The notes under the pieces: generated by a model | Seen by the model: only the letters and a program-made list of their open reading frames with translations | Database searches by the model: none | Told to the model about the DNA's origin: nothing | Part shown: one piece after another, positions 8,693 to 18,088 of the stretch | How the letters are laid out: every line of letters begins with the position of its first letter | Position numbering within the stretch: position 1 is the stretch's first letter | Assembly: GCA_007132495.1 (NCBI GenBank) | Contig: SLOL01000075.1 | Location: 1 to 42,334, forward strand | DNA from: Balneolales bacterium | Lineage (GTDB): Bacteria; Bacteroidota; Rhodothermia; Balneolales; Natronogracilivirgulaceae | Reading direction: 5' to 3' | DNA: 42,334 nucleotides | Translations under genes and position numbers: made by a program

Positions 8693-10150
8693 TCAGAGGG
8701 GCAGGTAAACCGTGAATTCGGCCCCTCCATCTTCTGCATTACGGGCTTTAATTTCTCCTCCGTGTTTGTGCACGATTTGTTGCGAAATGGAGAGGCCTAT
8801 TCCGAGGCCGAAACTGCTGTTTTTTTGCTTGGTGGTAAAGGTGGGTTTGAAAATTTCATGCATGGCGGTTGGGTTAATGCCCGGCCCACTGTCTTTAATG
8901 GAAACCCAGAGATATTTATCATCATGATCACAGGTAATAACCAGTTCGCCACGATCATTCATGGCATCACAGGCATTGATGATGAGATTGGTCCAAACCT
9001 GGTTAATCTCCCCGGATATCACATTTACATTGGGAATGTCTGAAAAATTCAGAATCACTTCGACCTTCTTCAGCCGGTTGGAGAGCAAAAGCAGGGTATC
9101 GTTCAGGCCGTCACGCAGATCGGTTTTCTCGAACTGCCCTTTATCCTGTCGGCTGTAATTTTTCAGGCTGGAGACGATTTCTCCGATCCGTTTGGTGCTC
9201 GACTGCAGATTTCGCAGGAAATAACCGCTTTCATAAAAAAGTATAATATTTTCCAGCTGTTCAATCTGTTCCACACCCGGTCTTTTGCCCAGCTGGGATT
9301 TTACAAAGTCGAGGGCTTCATCATTCATGGATGTGATTTTCCGCAGCAGACTCCGGGGTAGTTTGGGGTATGCCTTTTCCCATTCACTGAGTTTTTCCCG
9401 CTGTTGGTCCGAGTCTCGGATTTTACGCCGCAGTCCGATCCGGAAAAACTTTTCGTAATTTTTTGTTTTATCCTTATCGGCTTCATTAATGATGCGGGGC
9501 AGGTAATCCAGCAGATTATCCGAAGAGCGAAGCATGGCTGCTGCCGGATTGTTTATTTCATGGGCAATTCCGGCAACAAGCTGTCCCAGGGTAGCCATCT
9601 TTTCCTGGCTCACCAGGCGGTGCTGAGTATCCTCAAGCTGGCGGAGGGCTTCCTGGAGGTGATTACGCTCTCTTTCAAGCGTGTCGTTGATGCTTTCGAG
9701 CTCGATATGCACAGACACCACATGGTGGTATCGATCAATCAGGTTTCCAATGATAAGCTGTTGTCCAAGGAGGGCTATCTCACTTTTGCTTTGCTGTATT
9801 TTCAGAAAATCTTCTTCACCCAGTTTGATCGCTTTACAGGGACTTGCGGCAATGGCCGTTGTCAGTACCGGTTCACCGGTTACAAATGATATCAGGCCGA
9901 CCAAAGCCCCCGGCCGCAGCCAGTCAATGGCGATGGATCTGCCGTTCTGGGCAGATTTGGAGAGTTCGACGGTCCCTTCCAGCAGAATATAAACCGAGTC
10001 GTTGAGGTCGCCTTCGGAAAAAAAGCGTTCTTCCTTGTTCAGGTTCACTACCTCTTCATTAAACTCTTCCGATTGCTCCAGATAGCGGGCAATCTGATTG
10101 GTTATACGAGTAGGGTCCTGCAGCCAGTTTTTGGCAAAGTTTAAAATCAT
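8693..10150 (-). CDS. Sensor histidine kinase with N-terminal cyclic-nucleotide-binding fold
   Basis: The 485-residue soluble kinase has no membrane segment. Residues about 38-125 form a CNMP/CRP-like beta-roll (FFSEGDLNDSVYILLEGTVEL, then a GALVGLISF turn), followed by a coiled coil (about 148-185). The catalytic core follows: H-box GIAHEINNPAAA with phospho-acceptor H197, N-box NLIINACDAM, G1 DSGPGI, G2 FGLGIGLSIS. The roll lacks an obvious phosphate-binding Arg cassette of CRP, so the ligand may not be cAMP. It lies 81 bp downstream of a receiver-only protein and the DASS transporter on the same strand, so the three probably form one operon and signalling unit. Confidence 0.9.
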   Translation of the reverse strand: MILNFAKNWLQDPTRITNQIARYLEQSEEFNEEVVNLNKEERFFSEGDLNDSVYILLEGTVELSKSAQNGRSIAIDWLRPGALVGLISFVTGEPVLTTAIAASPCKAIKLGEEDFLKIQQSKSEIALLGQQLIIGNLIDRYHHVVSVHIELESINDTLERERNHLQEALRQLEDTQHRLVSQEKMATLGQLVAGIAHEINNPAAAMLRSSDNLLDYLPRIINEADKDKTKNYEKFFRIGLRRKIRDSDQQREKLSEWEKAYPKLPRSLLRKITSMNDEALDFVKSQLGKRPGVEQIEQLENIILFYESGYFLRNLQSSTKRIGEIVSSLKNYSRQDKGQFEKTDLRDGLNDTLLLLSNRLKKVEVILNFSDIPNVNVISGEINQVWTNLIINACDAMNDRGELVITCDHDDKYLWVSIKDSGPGINPTAMHEIFKPTFTTKQKNSSFGLGIGLSISQQIVHKHGGEIKARNAEDGGAEFTVYLPL

Positions 10151-10231
10151 TTCGATATGCCCGTAAAATTGAGAACCCGGGATGTACCTTGATGGCCGGT
10201 GGTATGCATCAATCCGGCTGATAAACGATAA

Positions 10232-10732
10232 TTATTCGTCACTTACACTACGTCTGCGTATAGACTCTGAGAGTTTATTGGCATCCAGTGTACGCATAAA
10301 TGGCAGAATATCTTCTTCCTGATCTATGACATAGTCGGTTAATAAATCTATTACAACCTGGTTTAAGTCCTCTTTTGTCCAGGGTTTGGCAATATAGTGA
10401 TGTAACCGGGCCTTGTTCAATGCCTTGACAGTATCTTCGAGACCGGCTTGCCCGGTCAGCAGTACTTTTTTCGAGGCATGAAGTTTTTCGTTCTGGTGGA
10501 GTTCAATAAGGAGATCCACTCCGTTTTCACCCGGCAGAATGTGATCGCAGAGAATCAATCCAATCTTTTTCCCTTCATTCATCAGTTTGTTTATAACATC
10601 CCTGGCCTCCTCTGCCGATATTGCCGTCTCAATGGGAAACTGTTCTTCAAGCTTTTCCAAATCTCGTACAACGGCGTCCAGGACTTCCTGTTCATCTTCA
10701 ATACAGAGAATATAAATGTCAGATGTTTCCAT
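10232..10732 (-). CDS. Stand-alone response regulator (receiver domain only)
   Basis: The 166-residue protein is a CheY-like receiver with no DNA-binding domain. Visible residues are the acidic pocket (IEDE near 11-14), the phospho-acceptor in LILCDHILPG, the Thr of LLTGQ and the Lys of AKPW. A 40-residue tail follows that ends in a basic cluster (SIRRRS). It is encoded between the DASS transporter (20 bp upstream) and the histidine kinase (81 bp downstream), which makes it the likely phosphoryl target of that kinase. Output could be protein-protein contact or a phosphorelay; the sequence does not say which. The PKW-like variant AKPWTKEDL is typical of RpfG/HupR-type receivers. Confidence 0.9.
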   Translation of the reverse strand: METSDIYILCIEDEQEVLDAVVRDLEKLEEQFPIETAISAEEARDVINKLMNEGKKIGLILCDHILPGENGVDLLIELHQNEKLHASKKVLLTGQAGLEDTVKALNKARLHHYIAKPWTKEDLNQVVIDLLTDYVIDQEEDILPFMRTLDANKLSESIRRRSVSDE

Positions 10733-10752
10733 AGGGTTGTTGGATTAAGTGA

Positions 10753-12384
10753 TTAGCTGGTAACTATTGGCCAATAAAATACAGCATATGCAAGTATGAC
10801 AAGCACACCGGTGACTCCAACGATAATTCCCATTTTGGCCATATCCTTTGTTCGAATGATACCGGTAGACATGGCGATGGCATTCGGAGGGGTGGATATG
10901 GGCAGAACCATGGCCAGACTGCAGGCGACGGCAACGACAATACCTGTAATCAGCAGGTTGAACGATTCACCCATCACTCCTGAAACCTGAAGACTGATTA
11001 CCATCGGCATGAGCAGAGTGGCGGTGACCGTATTGGACAGGAAGTTGGACATGGCTATGGCTACAATAGAAAAGGCCAAAACCAGGGTGATATAACCCAT
11101 GGCACCCCAATCCAGTCCCGAAATCATCCATTCAGCGAGGCCGGTCTGGGACATGCCGATGCCGAGTGATATACCGCCGGCCATCAGCCAGAGAACATCC
11201 CAGGGGAGTTTGCGGATGTCGTTTTTGTTTAAAATCCGGCCGGTTACCAAAGCGGCTACGGGCAGAAAAGCCACCATACTGCTGGGGATACCGTGTTGAT
11301 TCTCGGTGATCCAGAGCAATACGGTTACACCAAAAATCACATAAAGACCGATGGCTTTGGCAGACAGATTCAGTTTTCCTTCCAGTTTGAGATCGAATCG
11401 ATTTGAACCTGGTGGAAAGAGGGTCAACAGCAGCCACCAGGAAAAGACCAGCATGACGAGTACCAGGGGCGCGGCAATGATGATCCAGTCGGTAAATGAG
11501 ATGTCGATCCCGTATTCGGTCAGGGCGGCGATGACAATGGCATTCGGCGGGGTTCCGATCGGGGTGGTGATGCCTCCGATATTGGCAGCTATCGGGATGG
11601 CGAGGGCCAGTCCGAATTTAAAGCGATCTTCCGGTTCCAGTTGTGCTATGATCGGCAGAATGACGGTTACCATCATGGCTGCAGTAGCCGTGTTGCTCAT
11701 GAATGCGGAAAGTACCGCTGTAACCAGCATGAGGCCGAGTACAATGAATCGGGGCCTGGTACCGAACGGGCCGAGCAGATATCTGGTGAGGTTCTTATCC
11801 AGATTGTATTTTACCGAAGCCTCGGCCAGCATGAAACCGCCGAGAAAAAGAATGATGATCGGGTTGGCCAACGTTCCGATGTAATCGGTGTAGCTGTTGG
11901 GTTGGTAATTTACAAGACGGTGATCAGGGTTGGTGACTATGTTATGTCCGGTCGTCAGTTCCTCACTTTGGACGATCGCATGCTGCCCATTGCGATCAAG
12001 CACCTGAACGGAAACGGTCTGGGTTTCACCGGGTTCAACAGAGACAAGTACCGTTCCGTCGTCCCTCAATGCTTCCGTCGGTATCTGCCAGTTTTGTTCC
12101 CGGAGTTCGACCGGGTTGCTGACCGGGAGTTCGGAATCCATGTAGACCGGACCCTGTGCACTGAGCATCAGGACTTGCAAAAAAATGACCAGCATGGAGG
12201 TGGCATATATGGGAATGGGCTCAAACATCCAGAAAATTGCCGCCATTATGAATATTCCGAGTCCGATCTGCCCGGCGGTTGAAAGCGTTGCAATAGGAAG
12301 AAGAAGAGGCAGGAAGAGTCCGGCTATACCCAGAATCAGTCCGGTAAGTTGTATGGGGGTTAATCCCAGAAAACCCGATTTCAT
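10753..12384 (-). CDS. DASS-family sodium:anion (dicarboxylate/sulfate-type) symporter with an extra extracytoplasmic domain
   Basis: The 543-residue inner-membrane carrier has both signature repeats of the divalent anion:Na+ symporter family: SNT at 230-232 and 450-452, and TPPNA at 278-282 and 498-502. These build the two sodium/substrate sites in VcINDY-type carriers, so it probably imports C4-dicarboxylates, citrate or another oxyanion. Unlike compact members, residues about 80-170 form a polar insert between the third hydrophobic segment and the next one (NPIIILFLGGFMLAEA), rich in beta-type sequence (TVLVSVEPGETQTVSVQVLD) and probably periplasmic. The genes for a receiver and a histidine kinase follow immediately on the same strand, suggesting transport is sensed or regulated by them. 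Confidence 0.93.
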   Translation of the reverse strand: MKSGFLGLTPIQLTGLILGIAGLFLPLLLPIATLSTAGQIGLGIFIMAAIFWMFEPIPIYATSMLVIFLQVLMLSAQGPVYMDSELPVSNPVELREQNWQIPTEALRDDGTVLVSVEPGETQTVSVQVLDRNGQHAIVQSEELTTGHNIVTNPDHRLVNYQPNSYTDYIGTLANPIIILFLGGFMLAEASVKYNLDKNLTRYLLGPFGTRPRFIVLGLMLVTAVLSAFMSNTATAAMMVTVILPIIAQLEPEDRFKFGLALAIPIAANIGGITTPIGTPPNAIVIAALTEYGIDISFTDWIIIAAPLVLVMLVFSWWLLLTLFPPGSNRFDLKLEGKLNLSAKAIGLYVIFGVTVLLWITENQHGIPSSMVAFLPVAALVTGRILNKNDIRKLPWDVLWLMAGGISLGIGMSQTGLAEWMISGLDWGAMGYITLVLAFSIVAIAMSNFLSNTVTATLLMPMVISLQVSGVMGESFNLLITGIVVAVACSLAMVLPISTPPNAIAMSTGIIRTKDMAKMGIIVGVTGVLVILAYAVFYWPIVTS

Positions 12385-13009
12385 TGCTTTAAAATACCTG
12401 ATTTATAATGTCACATGTTAATACCATGACCGATTTTTATCATGCGCCTGTGTGTTCGGGCGCCAGTCCGGTCCTGGCCATTTCATATGTTCGCTTCTTT
12501 CTGTTTCATAAGCGGTTAGTGTTGGCTAAATATCCTTTTTTTGCCCATTATAAGGAAATGAAGCGAGGATATCCCGTTATTAATTCCGCAGCATACGCAA
12601 ATGACAATGCCAATATACCTTTGGTATTTGAATGTAATGTGAATTGGACGGCTTGCAATTGAGGAATTATGAAGAGCTTTGCGGTTTTTCATCTGTAAAG
12701 CAAAATCTTTGCCCGAAGTTTTATATGCACTATTGCGCTTATAGGCATATATAGTCGCATGTTACGTTGAATATTACATTTTTTGATTGTAGATTCACAT
12801 CTGATCAAAGACAGTCGCTTCGACCAATATTGAATATCATCTGTTAGAATTATGCCGTATATAAACGGGGTTTTATTGAAAGATTTTCATCCGCTGATGA
12901 TGACTGCCTGACCGGTAATCATCGGAGTTAATCATAAAAAGATATTCAGACGCTGTTCCGTAAGTGAATGACTGTTCCTATAACTACAAAATAGAAACGC
13001 ACAATTATT
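12385..13009. other. Long divergent intergenic region between the DASS gene and ppdK
   Basis: This 625-bp region separates divergent genes and should carry both promoters and leaders. It includes the dispersed repeat at 12441-12473. An 84-codon open frame (12408-12662) has no ribosome site and atypical composition, so I do not call it. The ppdK start is preceded by an A/T-rich leader without a Shine-Dalgarno sequence. Nothing else is clear. Confidence 0.4.
12441..12473. repeat. Dispersed intergenic repeat, copy A
   Basis: The 33-bp segment starting CATGCGCC matches 27702-27734 at 26 of 33 positions without gaps. Both copies lie upstream of minus-strand genes. In this copy GCGCCTG and CGGGCGC (12444-12450 and 12457-12463) can pair around a 6-nt loop with one G-T wobble, so it can form a short hairpin. 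Confidence 0.5.
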
Positions 13010-15655
13010 ATGGCGAAAAAAATCAAATACGTTTACAACTTTGGAGGTGGCAAAGCCGATGGTGACCGCAATATGCGCGATCTGTTGGGTGGCAAAGGTG
13101 CCAATCTTGCCGAGATGAGCAAAATCGGGCTGCCGGTACCTCCGGGCATGACCATCAGTACAGAAGCATGCGATCACTATTATAAAAATAATCAACAGTG
13201 GCCGGAAGGATTGAAAGAGCAGATTAAAGAGGGAATTGCAATCCAGGAAAAAAAGCTTGGAGTCAAGCTCGGGGATCCGAAGAACCCGCTGCTGTTGTCG
13301 GTTCGTTCCGGCGCCGCCGCTTCCATGCCGGGAATGATGGATACGGTTCTGAACTTGGGGATCAATGACAAAGTCGTGGAGGGGCTGGCTGAGAAAACCG
13401 GAAATGAATGGTTTGCCTACGACAGCTTCCGCCGTTTTATCGACATGTTTGCCGATGTGGTGATGGGGGTTTCCCATGACCATTTTGAGCATGCCATGGA
13501 GAAACTCAAAGAGCAGCGCGGGGTGAAAACCGACACCGAGCTTACGGCCGATGACCTTAAAGATCTGGTGGATCGCTATAAGGCGATATATCGAAAAGAG
13601 ACCGGTTTCATGTTTCCCGACAAACCGATGGAGCAACTTGAGTTTGCCATCAATGCCGTATTCGGATCCTGGAACAGTGACCGGGCCATCAAATATCGCA
13701 AGATCAATAAAATTACCGGTCTTATAGGTACAGCTGTAAATATTCAGGCCATGGTTTTCGGAAATATGGGAGAAACCAGTAGCTCCGGAGTGCTGTTTAC
13801 CCGCGATCCGAATACCGGTGAAAAGAAACTTTACGGGGAGTATCTGAGGAATGCCCAGGGAGAAGATGTGGTAGCTGGTACCCGCACGCCTGAACCGATA
13901 AAGAATTTGGAAGAGGCGATGCCCAAAATCTATGAGAAGCTGGATACCATGACCCGGAAACTGGAAGAGCACTACCAGAATATGCAGGATATTGAGTTCA
14001 CCATTCAGGAAGGCGAACTCTTCATTCTGCAAACACGGAATGGCAAACGCACCGGTCCGGCAGCTTTGAAAATTGCCGTAGATTTTGTCAAGGAAGGGCT
14101 GGTTGACAAAAGTGTGGCCGTAGGCAATCTGGTGACAACCGCTCAACTTGACCAACTGCTTCATCCCCAGTTTGATGACGGTGCGGCAAAGGAGAAAATC
14201 CTCGTCGGCATAGGCCTTCCGGCTTCTCCCGGGGCCGCTGTAGGGCGCGTCTACTTTACCTCACAAGATGCCGAGGATGCCAGACTTAGAGGGGAACAGG
14301 TAATCCTGGCACGAATTGAAACCAGTCCCGATGATGTCGGAGGCATGCATGCAGCGGAAGGCATTCTGACCTCACGTGGAGGTATGACCAGCCATGCCGC
14401 CGTGGTTGCCCGCGGATGGGGCAAACCGTGTATCGTTGGCTGCGATGATATCGTAATCAACTACAAGCATAAATCACTTACCGACGGTACGAATACCGTA
14501 CATGAAGGAGATTGGCTCTCCATTAACGGGACTACCGGCGAGGTGGCTCTCGGACAGTTGCCGTTAAAGCCCCCCAAATTGAGTGATGATTTCAAAAAAT
14601 TCATGAAATGGGTTGATGTTTACAGGGACATGAAAGTTCGTACGAACGCGGATCGACCTGAAGATGCACAGAAAGCCAAAGAGTTCGGAGCTGAAGGGAT
14701 CGGTCTGTGCCGTACCGAACACATGTTCTTTGAAGGAGAGCGGATTGTGGCGGTGCGTCGCATGATTATGAGCGACAATGAAAAAGAGCGCAGGAAGGCG
14801 CTTGAGAAGCTTCTTCCTTACCAGAAGGAAGATTTTATGGGCTTATATGAGGCGATCGACGGTGATCCGGTGACTGTCCGCCTGCTGGATCCCCCGCTGC
14901 ATGAATTCCTTCCCCATTCCGAGGAAGATATAAAAGCCCTGGCTGAACAATTCGGAATGCCTTTCCGAAAAGTGAAAGAGAAGGTTGCCGTATTGCAGGA
15001 AGCCAATCCGATGCTGGGTCATCGCGGTTGCCGGCTGGGAATTACCTTTCCTGAAATCACGGAGATGCAGACCCGGGCCATTCTGGAAGCCGCCATAGAG
15101 GTAAGAGACAAGGGAGTCAAGGTGTTGCCGGAGATCATGGTTCCGCTGATAGGATCGGCTGAAGAACTCGAGGACCAGAAACAGGTGATCAAGGGTACCG
15201 CTGATAAGGTTTTTGAGGAAAAAGGCCAGCGTATTGATTATTTAATTGGTACGATGATCGAAGTGCCTCGTGCGGCATTGATCGCCGATGAGATTGCTCC
15301 GCTGGCCGACTTCTTCTCCTTCGGGACCAACGATCTTACACAAATGACGTTCGGCTTCAGCCGTGACGATATCGGCAAGTTTCTTCCTCATTACCTGGAA
15401 AAGAAGATCCTGACGCATGACCCGTTCCAGACCCTGGATCAAAAAGGAGTCGGGAAACTGGTGTCGGAGGCCGTGGATCTTGCCCGGGTGTCCAAGCCGG
15501 ATATCAAACTCGGTATCTGTGGCGAGCATGGCGGAGACCCTGACTCCATCGCATTCTGCCACAAGCAGGGGTTGAGTTATGTCTCATGCTCACCGTTCCG
15601 TGTTCCGGTGGCTCGCCTGGCGTCAGCTCAGGTTGCCATAGCAGAATCCAAATAA
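13010..15655 (+). CDS. ppdK: Pyruvate, phosphate dikinase
   Basis: PPDK interconverts pyruvate + ATP + phosphate and PEP + AMP + pyrophosphate through a phosphohistidine on a swivelling domain. The 881-residue length is standard. The N-terminal ATP-grasp part begins [20 protein letters not shown]. The swivel domain has [18 protein letters not shown] with catalytic H462. The C-terminal TIM barrel ends with [11 protein letters not shown], placing the general-acid cysteine at C837. The ATG at 13010 fits family N-termini although no Shine-Dalgarno sequence is visible. It can work as a reversible, energy-sparing glycolytic/gluconeogenic enzyme together with pckG. Two hairpins follow the stop codon. 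Confidence 0.97.
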   Translation: MAKKIKYVYNFGGGKADGDRNMRDLLGGKGANLAEMSKIGLPVPPGMTISTEACDHYYKNNQQWPEGLKEQIKEGIAIQEKKLGVKLGDPKNPLLLSVRSGAAASMPGMMDTVLNLGINDKVVEGLAEKTGNEWFAYDSFRRFIDMFADVVMGVSHDHFEHAMEKLKEQRGVKTDTELTADDLKDLVDRYKAIYRKETGFMFPDKPMEQLEFAINAVFGSWNSDRAIKYRKINKITGLIGTAVNIQAMVFGNMGETSSSGVLFTRDPNTGEKKLYGEYLRNAQGEDVVAGTRTPEPIKNLEEAMPKIYEKLDTMTRKLEEHYQNMQDIEFTIQEGELFILQTRNGKRTGPAALKIAVDFVKEGLVDKSVAVGNLVTTAQLDQLLHPQFDDGAAKEKILVGIGLPASPGAAVGRVYFTSQDAEDARLRGEQVILARIETSPDDVGGMHAAEGILTSRGGMTSHAAVVARGWGKPCIVGCDDIVINYKHKSLTDGTNTVHEGDWLSINGTTGEVALGQLPLKPPKLSDDFKKFMKWVDVYRDMKVRTNADRPEDAQKAKEFGAEGIGLCRTEHMFFEGERIVAVRRMIMSDNEKERRKALEKLLPYQKEDFMGLYEAIDGDPVTVRLLDPPLHEFLPHSEEDIKALAEQFGMPFRKVKEKVAVLQEANPMLGHRGCRLGITFPEITEMQTRAILEAAIEVRDKGVKVLPEIMVPLIGSAEELEDQKQVIKGTADKVFEEKGQRIDYLIGTMIEVPRAALIADEIAPLADFFSFGTNDLTQMTFGFSRDDIGKFLPHYLEKKILTHDPFQTLDQKGVGKLVSEAVDLARVSKPDIKLGICGEHGGDPDSIAFCHKQGLSYVSCSPFRVPVARLASAQVAIAESK

Positions 15656-15668
15656 ACGACGTCAGATT

Positions 15669-15710
15669 TCAGGAACGCTGCATGGAACAGGTTTCGTAAT
15701 GCATTCCTGA
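15669..15710 (+). other. Stem-loop after ppdK (first of two)
   Basis: TCAGGAA at 15669-15675 pairs with TTCCTGA at 15704-15710, and inside it TGCAT pairs with ATGCA across a 3-nt bulge. There is no T-run. It may be an mRNA 3' processing or stabilising element of the ppdK transcript. Confidence 0.45.
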
Positions 15711-15725
15711 TAATAAGATAAAGCA

Positions 15726-15771
15726 CAGGTCAGTATGTTCCTTTCCGGAATGTGCTGACCTGGTTTATTAT
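15726..15771 (+). terminator. Probable ppdK terminator, long hairpin
   Basis: A 16-bp stem, CAGGTCAGTATGTTCC at 15726-15741 with its partner at 15747-15762 (three G-T wobbles), has a 5-nt loop and is followed by the imperfect T-tract GTTTATTAT. It ends just before the ribosome site (GGGAGAGG, about 15772-15779) of the ArsR-family gene, so it could also limit read-through into that gene. Confidence 0.6.
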
Positions 15772-15789
15772 GGGAGAGGTAGATGTGCG

Positions 15790-16182
15790 ATGAACGCTTA
15801 TATAACCGTATTTAAAACCTTGGGTGATGAAACCCGGCTTCGGATCATGCATCTGTTTGTGCAGACCAATCAGGCCTTGTGCGTATGTGAACTGGTGGAT
15901 GCCCTGGGTGTGCCACAGTACCAGGTTTCACGGCATATCAAACAGCTGAGACAGTCCGATTTGCTCAAAGTAAAAAAACAGGGCACCTGGTCTTATTACT
16001 ATTTAAACAAAGAGAGGGGCTTTCGTAAGCAGTTGTTCAATTTCCTGGAAAACACACTGACCGGAGAGGCCCTGGAGACAGACTATGCAGTCATGGTTGT
16101 GCGCCTTTCTTATCGCGAGAAGGGGCGATGTGTCATCGGTACCATCCCGCATCAGAAACTGCTTGAACGCATCCATTCCTGA
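15790..16182 (+). CDS. ArsR/SmtB-family transcriptional regulator
   Basis: The 130-residue winged-helix repressor opens with FKTLGDETRLRIMHLF and has the recognition helix PQYQVSRHIKQLR followed by the wing (LKVKKQGTWSYYYLN). Cysteines C31 and C33 lie in LCVCEL, the position of the arsenic/antimony-binding CVC motif of E. coli-type ArsR. A third cysteine, C114, sits in a C-terminal extension (REKGRCVIG). This trio could bind a soft metal or thiol-reactive ligand, although it is not the CxxD/His site of SmtB. A strong ribosome site GGGAGAGG precedes the ATG. No arsenic or metal-resistance gene is adjacent, so the target is open. Candidates are its own promoter, the porin downstream or the sulfur operon at 37 kb. 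Confidence 0.88.
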   Translation: MNAYITVFKTLGDETRLRIMHLFVQTNQALCVCELVDALGVPQYQVSRHIKQLRQSDLLKVKKQGTWSYYYLNKERGFRKQLFNFLENTLTGEALETDYAVMVVRLSYREKGRCVIGTIPHQKLLERIHS

Positions 16183-16664
16183 AACAGGCACCGTTTCCAT
16201 TCACTGTTCTTTCCTGTTTCGCCGGATCTTTACATACTTGCCTTTAATATCAGGAAGAGCACCAGTTGGTTGCTGGGATTATCATTTTATAATATTTGTA
16301 AAAAACCTGCATTTTACACTGCTTGGATCTTATTATAAATCATTTATGTATATTGTACAATATTGCACGTATTTATCTGTAAATTACGTAGAATAGTCAT
16401 TTTATTTTATTGTTTTGAATTATTGATGGTGTTGTTGCTTTCCGATGATTTATACAAATTAATTGAAATAGATTATTTTTGAATTATTGATGTTGTTGTT
16501 GTGTTTAACCGATTATAGATTCAATGTTAATAGTATGTGAATTGCATATAATCGTATCTGATGTGTTAATCACAAGTTTGAATTAATGGATTTATTAATC
16601 ATGATATCATTTGTTAAATACCTGATATTCAAACACTAAAAATTAATTAAAAAAGTAGAAAGCC
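16183..16664. promoter_or_regulatory. AT-rich upstream region of the porin and betaine block, with palindrome and direct repeats
   Basis: This 482-bp gene-free stretch is much more AT-rich than its surroundings. It has a perfect 14-bp palindrome ATATTGTACAATAT at 16350-16363. It has a 25-bp direct repeat (16413-16437 and 16477-16501) that differs at one base and is offset by 64 bp, with core GAATTATTGATG. It also has a perfect 10-bp palindrome ATGATATCAT at 16601-16610. Such a cluster ahead of an osmoprotectant uptake block looks like a regulatory region. Regulator and promoter position are unknown. Confidence 0.5.
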
Positions 16665-17972
16665 ATGAAATATTTTAATGCACTAATTCTGACAGGAGTT
16701 ATCATATCACTACCCCTGTATGGTATACAAGCTATTGATACAAAAACCGATCCGGGTATTTCACCTTCGGGCTTGTTGACGAATACATTGGCTACAAGCT
16801 CATACAGCAGTTCGAATGTCGGCAGTGCATCTTCGCAAGCCGATGAACCTTCTTTGCACGTTGGGGGTGCTGTTCGTTACAATATTTTGCTCGCCGACTA
16901 TGAGAGTGGCGTCGATGCCAATTCCGGACAATTTACATTCGACACCTGGAGATTGAATGTGGTGTATGACAATCCGGGAGGAATCGGACTGAATTTTGAG
17001 TATCGCTGGTACCCGACATTCGGAACCCACTTTGTCAAACAGGGATGGCTGGATTACGCTTTGACAGAGAATACGGAAGTACAGCTTGGTGTCACTCAGG
17101 TACCCTTTGGCAATCTGACCTATAACTCCAATAACTGGTGGTTCAGTCTTCCCTACTATGTGGGACTCGAAGATGATCATGACATGGGTATCAAGTTCAC
17201 CAACACGACAGACAGCTATCGCCTTGATTTTGCCTATTTCTTTCAACCGGAACCGGAAGGACCTCCGGCTTCATTCGGGACGGGTGGTTCCGGCCGCTAT
17301 TCCTATGATGTGATTCCCGACGGGAATGCCAGTCTTACCGAACGCAATCAATTCAACGTTCGTGGGGCCTATTTCCTCGACAATGGAGAATTCGGGGCAT
17401 CTGTTCAGTACGGACAGCTCTACAACACATCGATCGATCAGTTCGACAGCCGGTTTGCTGTTGCCGCACATGCCGACTTGTCGTTTGGCAACTTTGGCGT
17501 AATGCCTCAGTTTCTCTACTACAGCATGGATGCTGTAGATAATAATGGAAGAGATATCAGTACGGCCTATATGGGAGCTTATGCCATACCGTATGAAGTA
17601 TCCACAGAAGCGTGGATCGCTACACTGGGCCTCTCCTATTCCCATGATGTGGATTTCGGGCCAGTTACCAATCTGACATTTTACAACGATTTCAGTTACA
17701 TGGAAAACCTGATTGGCGAAGGTACCACCTGGCGGGCAAGTGGGGATCAATTAACGCTTGGTGACCACTTTCAATCCACTATCCAGAATATCACCGGATT
17801 TTTAATAACCGCCGGACCGGTATTTACCTATGTGGATATTGCACAGGGAGTCAATCAACCCTGGCTGACCGACAGGTTTGGTGTCGGTGTCGGACCGGGT
17901 CATGAAGACCTCGGTATCGGCGATTCCGAATACAATATCAGGTACAATATTAATATCGGGTTCTATTTTTAA
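16665..17972 (+). CDS. Outer-membrane beta-barrel porin-like protein
   Basis: The 435-residue protein has a signal peptide (MKYFNALILTGVIISLPLYG, cut near GIQA), a Ser-rich linker, and from about residue 65 a succession of alternating amphipathic strands (VGGAVRYNILLADY, WRLNVVYD, GLNFEYRWYP) ending in the terminal aromatic strand NIRYNINIGFYF. A C-terminal Phe is the usual outer-membrane assembly signal. No family name is certain, but the pattern resembles phosphate-selective-porin-like or other substrate porins. It directly precedes the betaine-binding protein gene (116 bp), so a natural guess is a channel that lets glycine betaine or choline into the periplasm. That role is inferred from position only. 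Confidence 0.85.
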   Translation: MKYFNALILTGVIISLPLYGIQAIDTKTDPGISPSGLLTNTLATSSYSSSNVGSASSQADEPSLHVGGAVRYNILLADYESGVDANSGQFTFDTWRLNVVYDNPGGIGLNFEYRWYPTFGTHFVKQGWLDYALTENTEVQLGVTQVPFGNLTYNSNNWWFSLPYYVGLEDDHDMGIKFTNTTDSYRLDFAYFFQPEPEGPPASFGTGGSGRYSYDVIPDGNASLTERNQFNVRGAYFLDNGEFGASVQYGQLYNTSIDQFDSRFAVAAHADLSFGNFGVMPQFLYYSMDAVDNNGRDISTAYMGAYAIPYEVSTEAWIATLGLSYSHDVDFGPVTNLTFYNDFSYMENLIGEGTTWRASGDQLTLGDHFQSTIQNITGFLITAGPVFTYVDIAQGVNQPWLTDRFGVGVGPGHEDLGIGDSEYNIRYNINIGFYF

Positions 17973-18088
17973 GAACCTGCTGAGAAGAAAGGTTTGCACT
18001 TGTAGTTTTACAAGTGTAATCTCAAAGTGAAGAACAAGTGACTGAGATTCAGTCATGGTCTATTATGAATCAACAGGAGGACAGGATT

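Noticed and set aside
12408-12662. 84-codon open frame between the DASS gene and ppdK
   Set aside because: No ribosome site, no recognisable features, and its middle covers the dispersed repeat.
12932-14164. 410-codon open frame antisense to ppdK
   Set aside because: It lies opposite a well-conserved ppdK and has the composition of a codon-mirror frame, with no domain or signal peptide of its own.
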